Source of the DNA: Pseudomonas syringae
GTDB lineage: Bacteria > Pseudomonadota > Gammaproteobacteria > Pseudomonadales > Pseudomonadaceae
Assembly: GCF_021606685.1 (NCBI RefSeq)
Contig: NZ_WKCB01000003.1
Span: forward strand, 124,001-188,000
Length of the DNA stretch: 64,000 nucleotides
Direction of reading: 5' to 3'
Part shown: piece after piece, positions 38,565 through 47,276 of the stretch
How positions within the stretch are numbered: the stretch's first letter is position 1
How the letters are laid out: every line of letters starts with the position of its first letter
The notes under the pieces: model-generated
What the model was told of the DNA's origin: nothing
Database searches by the model: none
The model's input: only the letters and a program-made list of their open reading frames with translations
Position numbers and translations under genes: made by a program

Positions 38565-39367
38565 AGTTGATTCTTGCCGAACCGTTCAAGACGCTATGGG
38601 CCGGGCGGGATGCCTTTGCCGAAGTCGAAAAACTGCAAGGCCAGGTATTCCGTGAGCTGGCGGCGCGCCGCACGTTGCGCACCGAGGTGGCGGGGCGTCC
38701 GTATTTTGTGAAGATCCACCGGGGTATCGGTTGGGGTGAAATCTTCAAGAACCTGATCACCGCCAAATTGCCGGTGCTCGGTGCCGGGCTGGAATGGGAT
38801 GCCATTCACCGCTTGCAGGAGATCGGCGTACCGACCATGACCGGCGTGGCCTTCGGCGAAAAAGGCAGCAACCCGGCGGACCAGCACTCGTTCATCATCA
38901 CCGAAGAGCTGGCGCCGACCCTCAGCCTCGAAGACCTGACGCTCAACTGGGTCGCCGAGCCGCCGGCACCGGCCTTGCGCCATGCGCTCACGGCGGAACT
39001 GGCGCGCATGGTTGGCGACATGCACCGTGGCGGCGTGAATCACCGTGACTGCTACCTGTGCCACTTCCTGCTCGACACGTCGAAGCCGGTCGACGCGAAC
39101 GCCATCAAGCTCTCGGTGATCGACCTGCACCGCGCCCAACTGCGCGCGCATTTGCCGCTGCGCTGGCGCGACAAAGACTTGTCGGCGCTGTACTACTCGG
39201 CGCTGGACATCGGCTTGACCCAGCGCGACAAGCTGCGCTTCCTCAAGGGCTATTTCCGCCAGCCGCTGCGCCAGATCCTGGCTGAGCAGTCGGCGTCGCT
39301 GAACCTGATGCAGCGCAAGGCCGACAAACTGTATGCGCGCAAACTACGTTACGGAGATGCGATCTGA
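38561..39367 (+). CDS. waaP: LPS core heptose(I) kinase WaaP
   Basis: A cytoplasmic eukaryotic-like kinase that phosphorylates heptose I; essential for outer-membrane integrity in P. aeruginosa. The 268-aa sequence keeps the nucleotide-binding Lys region (YFVKIHRG), the catalytic loop NHRDCYLCHFLL with Asp in HRD, and the metal-binding VIDLHRAQ. The start overlaps waaG and the stop overlaps the next kinase gene. Confidence 0.95.
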   Translation: MKLILAEPFKTLWAGRDAFAEVEKLQGQVFRELAARRTLRTEVAGRPYFVKIHRGIGWGEIFKNLITAKLPVLGAGLEWDAIHRLQEIGVPTMTGVAFGEKGSNPADQHSFIITEELAPTLSLEDLTLNWVAEPPAPALRHALTAELARMVGDMHRGGVNHRDCYLCHFLLDTSKPVDANAIKLSVIDLHRAQLRAHLPLRWRDKDLSALYYSALDIGLTQRDKLRFLKGYFRQPLRQILAEQSASLNLMQRKADKLYARKLRYGDAI

Positions 39368-40101
39368 TGGCGGGTTGGAACCTGGAACCTGCTTACGCCC
39401 CTCTGGCGGACGATTTTGGCAGCCTTGAAGCGGTGTTCGCCCTGCAAGGCCAGCGCCTGACGCGTGACCCGCTGTCGGAGGTGATCCGCGTGGAGCGCGG
39501 CGGCGTCAATTACTACGTCAAGCGCTACACCGGCGCGGGTAAAGGGCTGCGGCGCTACCTGGGCAAGCCGCGGGTCAAGTCCGAGTGGCAGAACCTCAAG
39601 CGCTTCGCCAAGTGGGGCATCCCGACTGCCGACGTGGTGGCCTGGGGCCTGGAACGCAAGGGCATGGCCTACGACCGTGGCGCGATGATCACCCGCGAGC
39701 TGCCGAGGACAGAAGACCTCTCGGTGCTGGCCGAGCGTAACGATGCGCGCCTGCGCGACCCCAAGTGGGTCGACGCGGTCAGCCGCCAGCTCGCCGAATA
39801 CACGCGGACCATGCACGACCACCGTTTCACCCATAACGACTTGAAGTGGCGCAACCTGCTGATTGACGACCAGTCGACCCTGTACCTGATCGACTGCCCC
39901 AACGGCGATTTCTGGCGCGGCTTCTGGCTCAAATACCGCATCACCAAAGACCTGGCGTGCCTGGACAAAGTGGCCAAGTATCACCTGTCGGCCACCCAGC
40001 GCCTGCGGTTCTACATGCAATACCGTCAGCGCCGGCACCTGAGTGCATCGGATAAAGAGCGGATTCGCCACGTGGTGAAGTTTTTCGAGGGACGCGAATG
40101 A
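39367..40101 (+). CDS. LPS core kinase, InaA/Kdo-kinase family
   Basis: A 244-aa kinase-fold protein in the position of P. aeruginosa PA5008 (wapP in that literature, from memory). It has a nucleotide-binding Lys in YYVKRYTG, a catalytic loop FTHNDLKWRNLLI with Asp present, and LYLIDCPNGDF as the DFG-equivalent. It probably phosphorylates a core heptose at a site other than that used by WaaP. It is coupled on both sides: the start overlaps the waaP stop and the end overlaps the next start by 4 nt. Confidence 0.85.
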   Translation: MAGWNLEPAYAPLADDFGSLEAVFALQGQRLTRDPLSEVIRVERGGVNYYVKRYTGAGKGLRRYLGKPRVKSEWQNLKRFAKWGIPTADVVAWGLERKGMAYDRGAMITRELPRTEDLSVLAERNDARLRDPKWVDAVSRQLAEYTRTMHDHRFTHNDLKWRNLLIDDQSTLYLIDCPNGDFWRGFWLKYRITKDLACLDKVAKYHLSATQRLRFYMQYRQRRHLSASDKERIRHVVKFFEGRE

Positions 40102-40850
40102 GTGATTTCCTGGCGGCTGAAGACCGTGCGCTGCTGGAGCGCCACGGCCTGGCTACTTTCGACGCGCTGTGGGCCAAGCAATTGGACGCGGTGGACGAGC
40201 CCAACACCAGCCGTGGCGGCTGGAGCAGCGTGTTCCGTCTGGAGCTGGACGGCCACGGTTACTACCTCAAGCGCCAGAGCAACTACCTCACGCGCAGCTT
40301 GCACCGCCCGCTGGGGGAGCCCAGTTTCTCCCGCGAATTTCGCAACATCAGCCGTTACCGCACACTCGGCATTCCGGCGTTGCAGGCCGCGTTCTATGGC
40401 GAGCGCAAGGTCGCCGGCGAATACCGCGCGATGCTGCTGACCCGTGCCCTGGACGGCTGGAACGACCTGGAGTCAGTGCTGGAGCAGTGGTCGCACCTGA
40501 GCGACGCCCAGCACCGTGCGATCCTGCTGGCCTGCGGTCAGCTGGCGCGTCGCTTGCACAGCGTCGGCCAGGTGCATGGCTGCTTTTACCCCAAGCATAT
40601 TTTCCTGCAGGCCACCGGCGACGGTTATGCCGCGCAGTTGATCGACCTGGAGAAAACCCGCCCGCTGCTGTTCGGCTGGCGCGATCGGGTCAAGGACCTG
40701 GAGCCGTTGTTGCGACGTGCGCGGCCATGGTCGGACGTGCAGGTACGCCAACTGCTGGCGGCCTACCTGGAGCAGCCGGAAGACAGCGCACTGGTCAGCA
40801 CCTGGCTGCAACGCCTGACCAAGCGGCGTAGCCACAAGGAGAACCGCTGA
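40098..40850 (+). CDS. LPS kinase-like protein, catalytic Asp replaced
   Basis: A 250-aa member of the same family in the PA5007 position. The nucleotide-binding region (YYLKRQSNY) and the DFG-equivalent LIDLEKTR are present. However, the catalytic loop reads VHGCFYPKHIFL: aligned with HRDCYLCH in WaaP, the HRD aspartate is a cysteine. It may therefore be a pseudokinase or use another base. Adjacent kinases could need it as a partner. Translation is coupled by 1- to 4-nt overlaps. Confidence 0.82.
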   Translation: MSDFLAAEDRALLERHGLATFDALWAKQLDAVDEPNTSRGGWSSVFRLELDGHGYYLKRQSNYLTRSLHRPLGEPSFSREFRNISRYRTLGIPALQAAFYGERKVAGEYRAMLLTRALDGWNDLESVLEQWSHLSDAQHRAILLACGQLARRLHSVGQVHGCFYPKHIFLQATGDGYAAQLIDLEKTRPLLFGWRDRVKDLEPLLRRARPWSDVQVRQLLAAYLEQPEDSALVSTWLQRLTKRRSHKENR

Positions 40851-42301
40851 TGCGTTTGTCCGCACTGAAAAACGCCGGCCGCACGCCGAACCTGCCCCTG
40901 ACCGTCGACCTGGCGGATGCCGCCGGCCCCGGCCAATTGCAGCTGCTGAGCCTGTTGCGAGTCTTGCCGGGTGAGCGTTACGTGGGCGCGGCGGTATGGC
41001 GCGGGCGCCCGGTGTTGGCCAAGTTACTGGTGGGCAGCAAGGCGGCGCGGCATTTTCAGCGTGAACTCAAGGGCGTGCGCCTGCTCGCCGAGCAAGGCCT
41101 GACCACACCGCAGCTGCTGGCCGATGGCTTGCAGGAAGGCGAGGGCGGCTGGCTGCTGTTCGAGTTTATCGACGGTGCCGAAAGCCTTGCCGATGCCTGG
41201 CACGCCGTCGAAGCGCTGCCGCCGTTGGCCGACGAACAAACCGCCGTACTCGCCGAGGCGCTGGGCGCGATTGCACAGATGCACGCCAAGGGCCTGTGGC
41301 AGGAAGACCTGCACCTGGACAACCTGCTGCGCCAGGGCGGCAAACTCTACATCATCGACGGCGCCGGGATTCGCGTGGAAGAGGCCGGCAAGCCGCTGTC
41401 GCGCAACCGTGTGCTGGAAAACCTTGGGGTATTTTTCGCCCAGTTACCCAAGCACCTTGAGCCGTTCACCGAAGAGTTATTGGTCTACTACCTGCTGAGC
41501 AACGGCGAGCACGCCTTGCCCCTGCAGGCCCTGGAAGCACAGGTGCGCAAGGTCAGCGCGTGGCGCCTGAAAGACTTTTTGAACAAGGTTGGCCGCGAGT
41601 GCACGCTGTTCAGCGTGGCGCGTGGCGCCTTCGCCTTGCGCGCAATTCGTCGCGAGGAAGAGCCCGCGATGCTGCCGGTACTCGCGCAGGCTGACGCGCT
41701 TCTGGATCAGGGTCACCTGTACAAGACTGGTGGTGCGGCCAGTGTGGCCAAAGTCGAAGTGGCCGGCCGGCCGCTGGTGATCAAGCGCTACAACATCAAG
41801 GGGTTTGCCCATTGGCTCAAGCGCTTCTGGCGCCCGAGCCGCGCCTGGCATTCGTGGCGCGAAGGCAACCGCCTGGCGTTCCTCGGCATCGCCACGCCCA
41901 AGCCGCTGGCCGTGTTGGAAACGCGTTTTCTGTGGCTGCGCAGCCGCGCGTACCTGGTCACCGAATACCTGCCGGGGCCGGACATCATCGAGCGCTTCGC
42001 GCCCTACGTCGAACACGGCGATGCACCGGAAAACGAGCTGCAGGCACTGGACCAGCTGTTCGCCGAACTGATCCGTGAGCGCATCAGCCATGGCGATTTC
42101 AAGGGCCATAACCTGTTCTGGGACAAAGACCGCTGGTCGCTGATCGACCTCGACGCCATGTGCCAACACAGCTCCCTTGCCAGCTTCGCTCCGGCATACG
42201 CCAAGGACCGTGCGCGCTTTATGCGTAATTGGCCGCAGGAGAGTGCGTTGTACAGGTTGATTGATCAGCGTTTGCCACAGCGAGTTGATATGCCCGTGTA
42301 G
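40850..42301 (+). CDS. Two-domain LPS kinase-like protein
   Basis: A 483-aa protein in the PA5006 position, made of two consecutive kinase-like folds. The first (about 1-235) has LWQEDLHLDNLLRQGG and LYIIDGAGIRV. The second (about 240-483) has LVIKRYNIKGFAHWL, ISHGDFKGHNLFW and WSLIDLDAMCQHS. Both catalytic aspartates are retained, so it could phosphorylate two core positions or one half could be regulatory. Last gene of the waaF operon here; in P. aeruginosa the carbamoyltransferase gene follows, whereas here 7.7 kb intervene. Confidence 0.83.
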   Translation: MRLSALKNAGRTPNLPLTVDLADAAGPGQLQLLSLLRVLPGERYVGAAVWRGRPVLAKLLVGSKAARHFQRELKGVRLLAEQGLTTPQLLADGLQEGEGGWLLFEFIDGAESLADAWHAVEALPPLADEQTAVLAEALGAIAQMHAKGLWQEDLHLDNLLRQGGKLYIIDGAGIRVEEAGKPLSRNRVLENLGVFFAQLPKHLEPFTEELLVYYLLSNGEHALPLQALEAQVRKVSAWRLKDFLNKVGRECTLFSVARGAFALRAIRREEEPAMLPVLAQADALLDQGHLYKTGGAASVAKVEVAGRPLVIKRYNIKGFAHWLKRFWRPSRAWHSWREGNRLAFLGIATPKPLAVLETRFLWLRSRAYLVTEYLPGPDIIERFAPYVEHGDAPENELQALDQLFAELIRERISHGDFKGHNLFWDKDRWSLIDLDAMCQHSSLASFAPAYAKDRARFMRNWPQESALYRLIDQRLPQRVDMPV

Positions 42302-42363
42302 AAGGGGCGATGCCTAACGGCTGTTGTTCAAGCAATACGGACTGGAAAATGAAGCGGATCGAG

Positions 42364-42470
42364 TGTGGGAGCTGTCGAGCTTTAGCGAGGCTGCAATAGC
42401 ATCACCTCGGTATACCTGATAGACCGCAGCGCCTGCATCGCAGCCTCGCTATAGCTCGACAGCTCCCACA
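42364..42470. repeat. REP doublet, GGAGCTGTCGAGC subfamily
   Basis: TGTGGGAGCTGTCGAGCTTTAGCGAGGCTGC and its inverse (quoted here only as the family core GGAGCTGTCGAGC) flank a variable centre. It lies 62 nt after the kinase operon stop. It is distinct from the other subfamilies and marks the left edge of the ABC/TonB block. Confidence 0.85.
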
Positions 42471-42610
42471 TTGAATCGGTTTATGCCCCAAGCTCATCAG
42501 CAATGGGCAACTGTTGCCTGAGCAACAGCAGTCGGGCAGTTGATGGCTGATCACGACAGTCCGAATCCACTCAAGGCTTTTATCCCGTTGATTTAACGCG
42601 ATAAAAATCC

Positions 42611-42626
42611 TGGCACGGGCTCTGCA
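42611..42626 (+). promoter_or_regulatory. Sigma-54 (RpoN) promoter of the sugar ABC operon
   Basis: TGGCACGGGCTCTGCA fits the -24/-12 consensus TGGCACG-N4-TTGCW at every fixed base but one (C for the first T of TTGC). The predicted start is near 42637, giving a 36-nt leader to the ATG with GGAG at the right distance. An enhancer-binding activator would be required; none is encoded nearby. Confidence 0.7.
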
Positions 42627-42672
42627 ATGGCTTCTGGTGAATCCTTTCACCGGTCGCACAGCGGAGCCCTGT

Positions 42673-43653
42673 ATGCCTTCCAGCCTTTCCTCGCTTTCCC
42701 GTTTGATCTGCCTTGGCGCCACCCTGCTGTTGAGCTTCGCGGCGCATGCCGCAGACGGCGACGATGCCGTGCCGTCCCTGGCCGGAAAGCGCATTGCGGT
42801 GAGCATGACCGGCACCAGTCATTATTTCGATATCAAGGCGTTTCAGGCGCAGGTGGATGAGATCAAGCGTTTGGGCGGTACGCCCATCACCCTGGATGCG
42901 GGGCGTAACGACAAGAACCTGGTGACCCAGCTGCAAACCGTGGTCACCCAAAAGCCCGATGCGGTGATCCAGACCCTCGGCACCCTCAGCGTGATCGACC
43001 CTTGGCTCAAGCGCATCAGCAAGGCGGGCATCCCGTTGTTCACCATCGATGCGCCGTCGCAGTACAGCCTCAACAACACCACGTCGGACAACGTCGCCAC
43101 CGGCAAGGCGCTGGCCGATCAGTTGATCAAGGACGCTGGCGGCAAAGGCAAGATCCTGGTGTTCAATGGGTTTTATGGCGTGCCGGTGTGCGCGATCCGT
43201 TATGACCAGTTGAAGCTGGCGCTCAAGGACCATCCGCAACTGGAGATCATTCAGCCGGAGCTGCGTGACGTGATCCCCAACACCGTGCAGGACGCCTATT
43301 CACAGGTGTCGGCGTTGCTCAACAAATACCCCAAGGGCAGTGTCTCGGCGATCTGGTCGGCGTGGGACATCCCGCAGTTGGGCGCGAGCAAGGCGCTGAT
43401 CGATGCCAAGCGCACCGAGATCAAGACCTACGGCGTGGATGGCACCCCCGAAGTGTTGGTGCTGCTGGGCCAGGCGGATTCGCCGGTGGGTGCGGTGGTG
43501 GCGCAGCAACCGGCGCTGATCGGCAAGACGGCTGTGCAGAACGTGGCGCGCTACCTGGCCGGGCAACGTGACCTGCCCAAGGAAACCCATGTGGCCACGC
43601 TGCTGACCACCGCCGGCAACCTGGCGCAGGTCCAGCAACTGCGAGGTGACTGA
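42673..43653 (+). CDS. Sugar ABC transporter periplasmic binding protein (RbsB-like)
   Basis: A 326-aa periplasmic protein with a signal peptide (cleavage after about Ala26, SFAAHA before ADGDD) and a type I binding-protein fold (Peripla_BP_4: KRIAVSMTGTSHYFDIKAF, then QKPDAVIQTLG and GIPLFTIDAP). It delivers a monosaccharide or similar ligand to the two permeases that follow. I chose the ATG with GGAG 8 nt upstream over the earlier ATG at 42637, which coincides with the predicted sigma-54 transcript start. The ligand is unknown. It overlaps the ATPase start by one base. Confidence 0.88.
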   Translation: MPSSLSSLSRLICLGATLLLSFAAHAADGDDAVPSLAGKRIAVSMTGTSHYFDIKAFQAQVDEIKRLGGTPITLDAGRNDKNLVTQLQTVVTQKPDAVIQTLGTLSVIDPWLKRISKAGIPLFTIDAPSQYSLNNTTSDNVATGKALADQLIKDAGGKGKILVFNGFYGVPVCAIRYDQLKLALKDHPQLEIIQPELRDVIPNTVQDAYSQVSALLNKYPKGSVSAIWSAWDIPQLGASKALIDAKRTEIKTYGVDGTPEVLVLLGQADSPVGAVVAQQPALIGKTAVQNVARYLAGQRDLPKETHVATLLTTAGNLAQVQQLRGD

Positions 43654-45176
43654 TGGCGGCGTTGCACCTGCAGAACCTGCGCAAACGCTTCGGCGCGACC
43701 CTCGCGCTGGACGACGCCAGCCTTAAAGTCGAGCGCGGCACCGTGCATGGGCTGGTGGGCGAAAACGGCGCGGGCAAGTCGACCCTGATCAAGATCCTGG
43801 CCGGCATCCACAAGGCGGATGCGGGGCAGGTGAGTATCGACGGCCAGTCGTACGGCGCGTTGTCACCGCGCCAGGTCGATGCACTGGGCGTGCAATTTAT
43901 CCACCAGGAACGCTTGCTGCCCGCCAGTTTTACCGTGGGCGAGGCGCTGTTTTTCGGCCACGAATTGCGCCGTGGACCGTTTGTGGATCGACGTCGACAG
44001 CAGCGTGAAGCGGACCGTTTGTTGGCGCAGTATTTTGATCTGCAACTGCCCGCCGGTGCCCTGGTGGGCGAGTTGAACAGTGCCGAGCACCAGGTGCTGC
44101 AAATCACCCGGGCGTTGATTCGCCAACCCAAGATCCTGGTGTTCGACGAACCCAGCGTGGCGTTGGTCAAGCGTGAAGTCGACCAGTTGCTGCGCATCGT
44201 CAAGCGTCTGCGCGACCAGGGCTTGTCGATTCTGTACATCTCCCATTACCTGCAGGAAATCGACAGCCTGTGTGATGAGGTCACGGTGCTGCGCAATGGC
44301 CGGGATGTGGCGGTGGTGCAGCCACGGCAGACGTCCAGCGCAGAGATCGCGCGGCTGATGGTGAACCGCGAAGTGCAGGAGATGTACCCCAAGGCTCAGA
44401 TCACGTTGGGCGCGCCCTTGTTGCAGGTGCGTGGGCTGAGCCTGGCGCGGCATTATCGGCAGATAGACCTGGAGGTGCGGCGCGGTGAAATCGTCGGCCT
44501 CACCGGGTTGGTTGGTTCGGGCGCCAAGGCGTTGTTCAAGACGCTGTTTGGCGTCGAACGGGCCGACAGTGGCAGTGTGCGTCTGGACGGGCGTTTGCTG
44601 CGCCTGCGCTCACCGGGCCAGGCGATCGCCGAGGGCATTGCGTTGGTGCCGGAGGAGCGGCGCAGCCAGGGCATTTCACCGGTGCTGTCGGTGCTCGAAA
44701 ACCTCACGCTGGCCGGGCTTGGGCAGTTCAGTCGGTGGGGCCTGCTGAACCGGCGTAAGGAGCTGGCGCAAACAGCGCGGCTGATTGACGAGCTGGCGAT
44801 CAAAGCGCCGGGGCCGCAGGCGGCGGTCAGCCAGTTGAGTGGTGGTAACCAACAGAAAGTCGCCCTGGGCAAATGGCTGAGCCGCCGCTCGGCGGTGTAC
44901 CTGTTGGATGAGCCCTGCGTCGGTGTGGATGTGGGGGCCAAAGTGGAGATCTATCGCTTGATCGGGCGCCTGGTGGAAGAGGGCGCGGCGGTGCTGGTGC
45001 TGTCCTCGGACTTGCCTGAGTTGCTCGGCATCAGCGATCGAATCGTGGTGCTGCATCGCGGTGAAATCGCCGGTGAGTTCCGCGCGGGCGAGGTCGACAG
45101 CGACCAGTTGCTGGCGTGTGCGACGGGGGCTGTGGCGGCCACGGCGCCGCTGGTTCGGGAGGTGGAACATGCTTGA
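43653..45176 (+). CDS. Sugar ABC transporter ATPase, two NBDs (RbsA/MglA-like)
   Basis: A 507-aa protein with two fused nucleotide-binding domains, as in carbohydrate importers of the CUT2 type. The N-terminal domain has Walker A GENGAGKST, Walker B ILVFDEPSVAL and a degenerate signature (LNSAEHQ). The C-terminal domain has the altered Walker A (GLVGSGAKALF), a full signature LSGGNQQK and VYLLDEPCVGVDVG. This asymmetry is normal in the family. Translational coupling (TGATG) with the binding-protein gene and an 8-nt overlap with the first permease show an operon. Confidence 0.93.
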   Translation: MAALHLQNLRKRFGATLALDDASLKVERGTVHGLVGENGAGKSTLIKILAGIHKADAGQVSIDGQSYGALSPRQVDALGVQFIHQERLLPASFTVGEALFFGHELRRGPFVDRRRQQREADRLLAQYFDLQLPAGALVGELNSAEHQVLQITRALIRQPKILVFDEPSVALVKREVDQLLRIVKRLRDQGLSILYISHYLQEIDSLCDEVTVLRNGRDVAVVQPRQTSSAEIARLMVNREVQEMYPKAQITLGAPLLQVRGLSLARHYRQIDLEVRRGEIVGLTGLVGSGAKALFKTLFGVERADSGSVRLDGRLLRLRSPGQAIAEGIALVPEERRSQGISPVLSVLENLTLAGLGQFSRWGLLNRRKELAQTARLIDELAIKAPGPQAAVSQLSGGNQQKVALGKWLSRRSAVYLLDEPCVGVDVGAKVEIYRLIGRLVEEGAAVLVLSSDLPELLGISDRIVVLHRGEIAGEFRAGEVDSDQLLACATGAVAATAPLVREVEHA

Positions 45177-46119
45177 GGCGATAGTGCGCCGGGGTTCGCT
45201 GGGCGTGTTCCTGGCGATCCTGTTGGGGTTTGCCGTGGCCGCGCCGAATTTTTTGTCGCTGGGTAACCTGGCCAATGTGTTTAGCCAGTCGGCGATCCTC
45301 GGCGTGTTGGCCTTGGGGCTGACCTGCGTGATTATCGGCGGTGGGTCGAATGTGCTGGCGGGCGGGCTCGACTTGTCGCTGGCGGCCAATCTGGGGTTGT
45401 GTGCGGCGGTGTTCAGCCGTCTCAACAACGCCGGCCTGGACCTCTGGCTCACCCTGTTGCTGACCCTGGGCTGCGGCCTGGCGGTTGGTTTTCTCAATGG
45501 CCTGGCGGTGGTGTTGTTGCGCTTGCCGCCGTTGCTGGCGACCTTGGCGAGCATGAACGTGCTGGCCGGGTTGGAACTGGTGCTGACGGAAAACACGGTG
45601 GTCTCCACGGACTCGCCGTTGCTCGATCTGCTCAGCGGTGGGGCGTGGCTGGCGGTGCCGGCGCTGGCGTGGGTGTTGTTGCTGACGGCGGGGTTGCTGA
45701 CCTTGCTGATCCAGCATTCGCCCTACGGGCTGCGCCTGCATGCGGTCGGTGAATATCCCCAGGCGGCCGAAGCGGCTGGCCTGCGCGTACCGGCCTACGT
45801 GTTGTCCAGTTATGCACTGTCGGGCCTGTGCGCCGCGGTGGCTGCGCTGTGTTCGGCGGCATTTTTCAGTGGCAGCACCACGGGCTCCGGCGACATGTTG
45901 CTGTCGGTGGTGGCGATTGCCTTTCTGGGTGTGGTGTTTTCCAGGCGGTTGGTGGCGAGTATCCCCGGCACCTTGCTGGCGGCGCTGTTGATTGGTTTTC
46001 TGATCAATGGCTTTCAATTGCTCAATGTGTCGAGTTTCTGGGTCAACGGCGTGCAAGGCGTGCTGATTTTGCTGGTGGTGGCCGCATCCAGTGCCTTGAG
46101 CCGAGGAGCGCAGTCATGA
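45169..46119 (+). CDS. Sugar ABC transporter permease 1
   Basis: A 316-aa inner-membrane permease of the BPD_transp_2 (RbsC) type with 8-10 hydrophobic helices. It has the EAA-like cytoplasmic region HAVGEYPQAAEAAGLRV, and the typical GLDLSLAANLGL and FLINGFQLLNV segments. The ATG follows GGAGGTGGAAC. It is paired with a second permease, so the channel is probably a heterodimer. Confidence 0.92.
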   Translation: MLEAIVRRGSLGVFLAILLGFAVAAPNFLSLGNLANVFSQSAILGVLALGLTCVIIGGGSNVLAGGLDLSLAANLGLCAAVFSRLNNAGLDLWLTLLLTLGCGLAVGFLNGLAVVLLRLPPLLATLASMNVLAGLELVLTENTVVSTDSPLLDLLSGGAWLAVPALAWVLLLTAGLLTLLIQHSPYGLRLHAVGEYPQAAEAAGLRVPAYVLSSYALSGLCAAVAALCSAAFFSGSTTGSGDMLLSVVAIAFLGVVFSRRLVASIPGTLLAALLIGFLINGFQLLNVSSFWVNGVQGVLILLVVAASSALSRGAQS

Positions 46120-47042
46120 ACCTGCGTGCTGTGTTGCCGCTGACGTTGCCGGCGGTGTTCGTGCTGATCGTCGTGGTGTTTGCGGTGCAGGCGCCGGGGT
46201 TCTTGAGTGCCGGCAACTTGCAAAGCCTGCTGTTGAACAACTTCGTGTTGCTGGCGATTGTCGCTATCGGCATGACCTATGCCGTGGCCGCCGGTGGTAT
46301 CGACCTGTCGGTGGGCACGGCGCTGGATTTCGCCAGTTTCAGTTTTGTGCTGTTGCTTAACGGCGGGCATGGCTGGGCGGTCGCCGTCACGGGCGCGCTG
46401 GGTGCCGGGCTGCTGGTGGGGTTGGTGAATGCGGGCTTGATTGCCGGGCTGCGCATCAGCCCGTTCCTGGCGACGCTGGGCACCTTGTTTATCGGCACCA
46501 GCGCCCAGCAATTGCTCTCGGACGGCGGCCAGCCGATCTACCTGGCCGAGGGGCTGAAGCCCGAGTTTGCAGGCCTGACCCCCTTGTTGGTCGTTTTAGG
46601 GTTGGCACTGTTCTACGGCCTGGCCCTGGCGCGCGGCCGCCTGGGCCGCGAATTGCTTGCGCAAGGCACTCAGCCGCTGCTGGCGTATTACTCGGGGTTG
46701 TCGGTGCGGCGCATCGTCACCGTCGTGGCCCTGGCCACCGCGTTGGCGTGCGCGGTGGCCGGGGTGCTGCTGAGTGCCACGGTCAGCGCCTATGTGCCAC
46801 TGTCCGGCAACGCGTTTTTGCTCAATGCGATTGGCGCGGTGTTTATCGGCACCACCTTGAGCCGGCAGGGCCGCGCGAACATCCCCGGAACCCTGCTGGG
46901 CGTGTTGTTTATCAACGTGATCGCCAACGGCCTGCTGCTGATTGGCTGGAACTTCTACTGGCAGCAGGTGGCAACCGGCGTGCTGATTTTTGTGGTGTTG
47001 GCGTTCAGCTTCGCCAGTCGACGCATGGTTGAGCGCACTTAA
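46116..47042 (+). CDS. Sugar ABC transporter permease 2
   Basis: A 308-aa permease of the same family, with GGIDLSVGTALDF, an ISPFLATLGTLFIG helix and the terminal ANIPGTLLGVLFINVIANGL region (quoted in parts). The EAA loop is less conserved than in permease 1 (GTQPLLAYYSGLSV). The ATG overlaps the previous stop by 4 nt. Last gene of the operon, convergent with the TonB receptor across a REP/duplication region. Confidence 0.92.
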   Translation: MNLRAVLPLTLPAVFVLIVVVFAVQAPGFLSAGNLQSLLLNNFVLLAIVAIGMTYAVAAGGIDLSVGTALDFASFSFVLLLNGGHGWAVAVTGALGAGLLVGLVNAGLIAGLRISPFLATLGTLFIGTSAQQLLSDGGQPIYLAEGLKPEFAGLTPLLVVLGLALFYGLALARGRLGRELLAQGTQPLLAYYSGLSVRRIVTVVALATALACAVAGVLLSATVSAYVPLSGNAFLLNAIGAVFIGTTLSRQGRANIPGTLLGVLFINVIANGLLLIGWNFYWQQVATGVLIFVVLAFSFASRRMVERT

Positions 47043-47101
47043 ATGTGTTTTGGGGCCGCTGCGCGGCCCAACGCGGGCAAGCCCGCTCGCCACGGATGTG
47101 C

Positions 47102-47168
47102 TCAGAATTGATACTGCCCCCGTTCCGGCGTACCACGAGCGCTGCGGTGCAGCCTCGTAATAGCGGCC
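47102..47168 (-). pseudogene. Vestigial C-terminus of a second TonB-dependent receptor
   Basis: The minus strand reads RYYEAAPQRSWYAGTG and then, after a one-base shift, QYQF followed by a stop, against RYYEAAPGRSWYAGAG and EYQF at the end of the intact receptor gene. Nothing else of the gene is present upstream, so this is a leftover of a duplicated or deleted receptor gene. Confidence 0.72.
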
Positions 47169-47176
47169 ATTTAAAC

Positions 47177-47269
47177 CTGTGGCGAGCGAGCTTGCTCGCG
47201 TTGGACTGCGTAGCAGTCCTGGTTTTGGGGCTGCTGCGCAGCCCAACGCGGGCAAGCCCGCTCGCCACG
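47177..47269. repeat. REP doublet, GCGAGCGAGCTTGCTCGCG subfamily
   Basis: CTGTGGCGAGCGAGCTTGC on the left and GGGCAAGCCCGCTCGCCAC on the right flank a centre with two small palindromes (GGACTGCGTAGCAGTCC and GGGCTGCTGCGCAGCCC). A lone right arm recurs at 47067-47096 as part of the direct repeat. It lies between the convergent permease and receptor genes. Confidence 0.8.
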
Positions 47270-47276
47270 GATGTGC

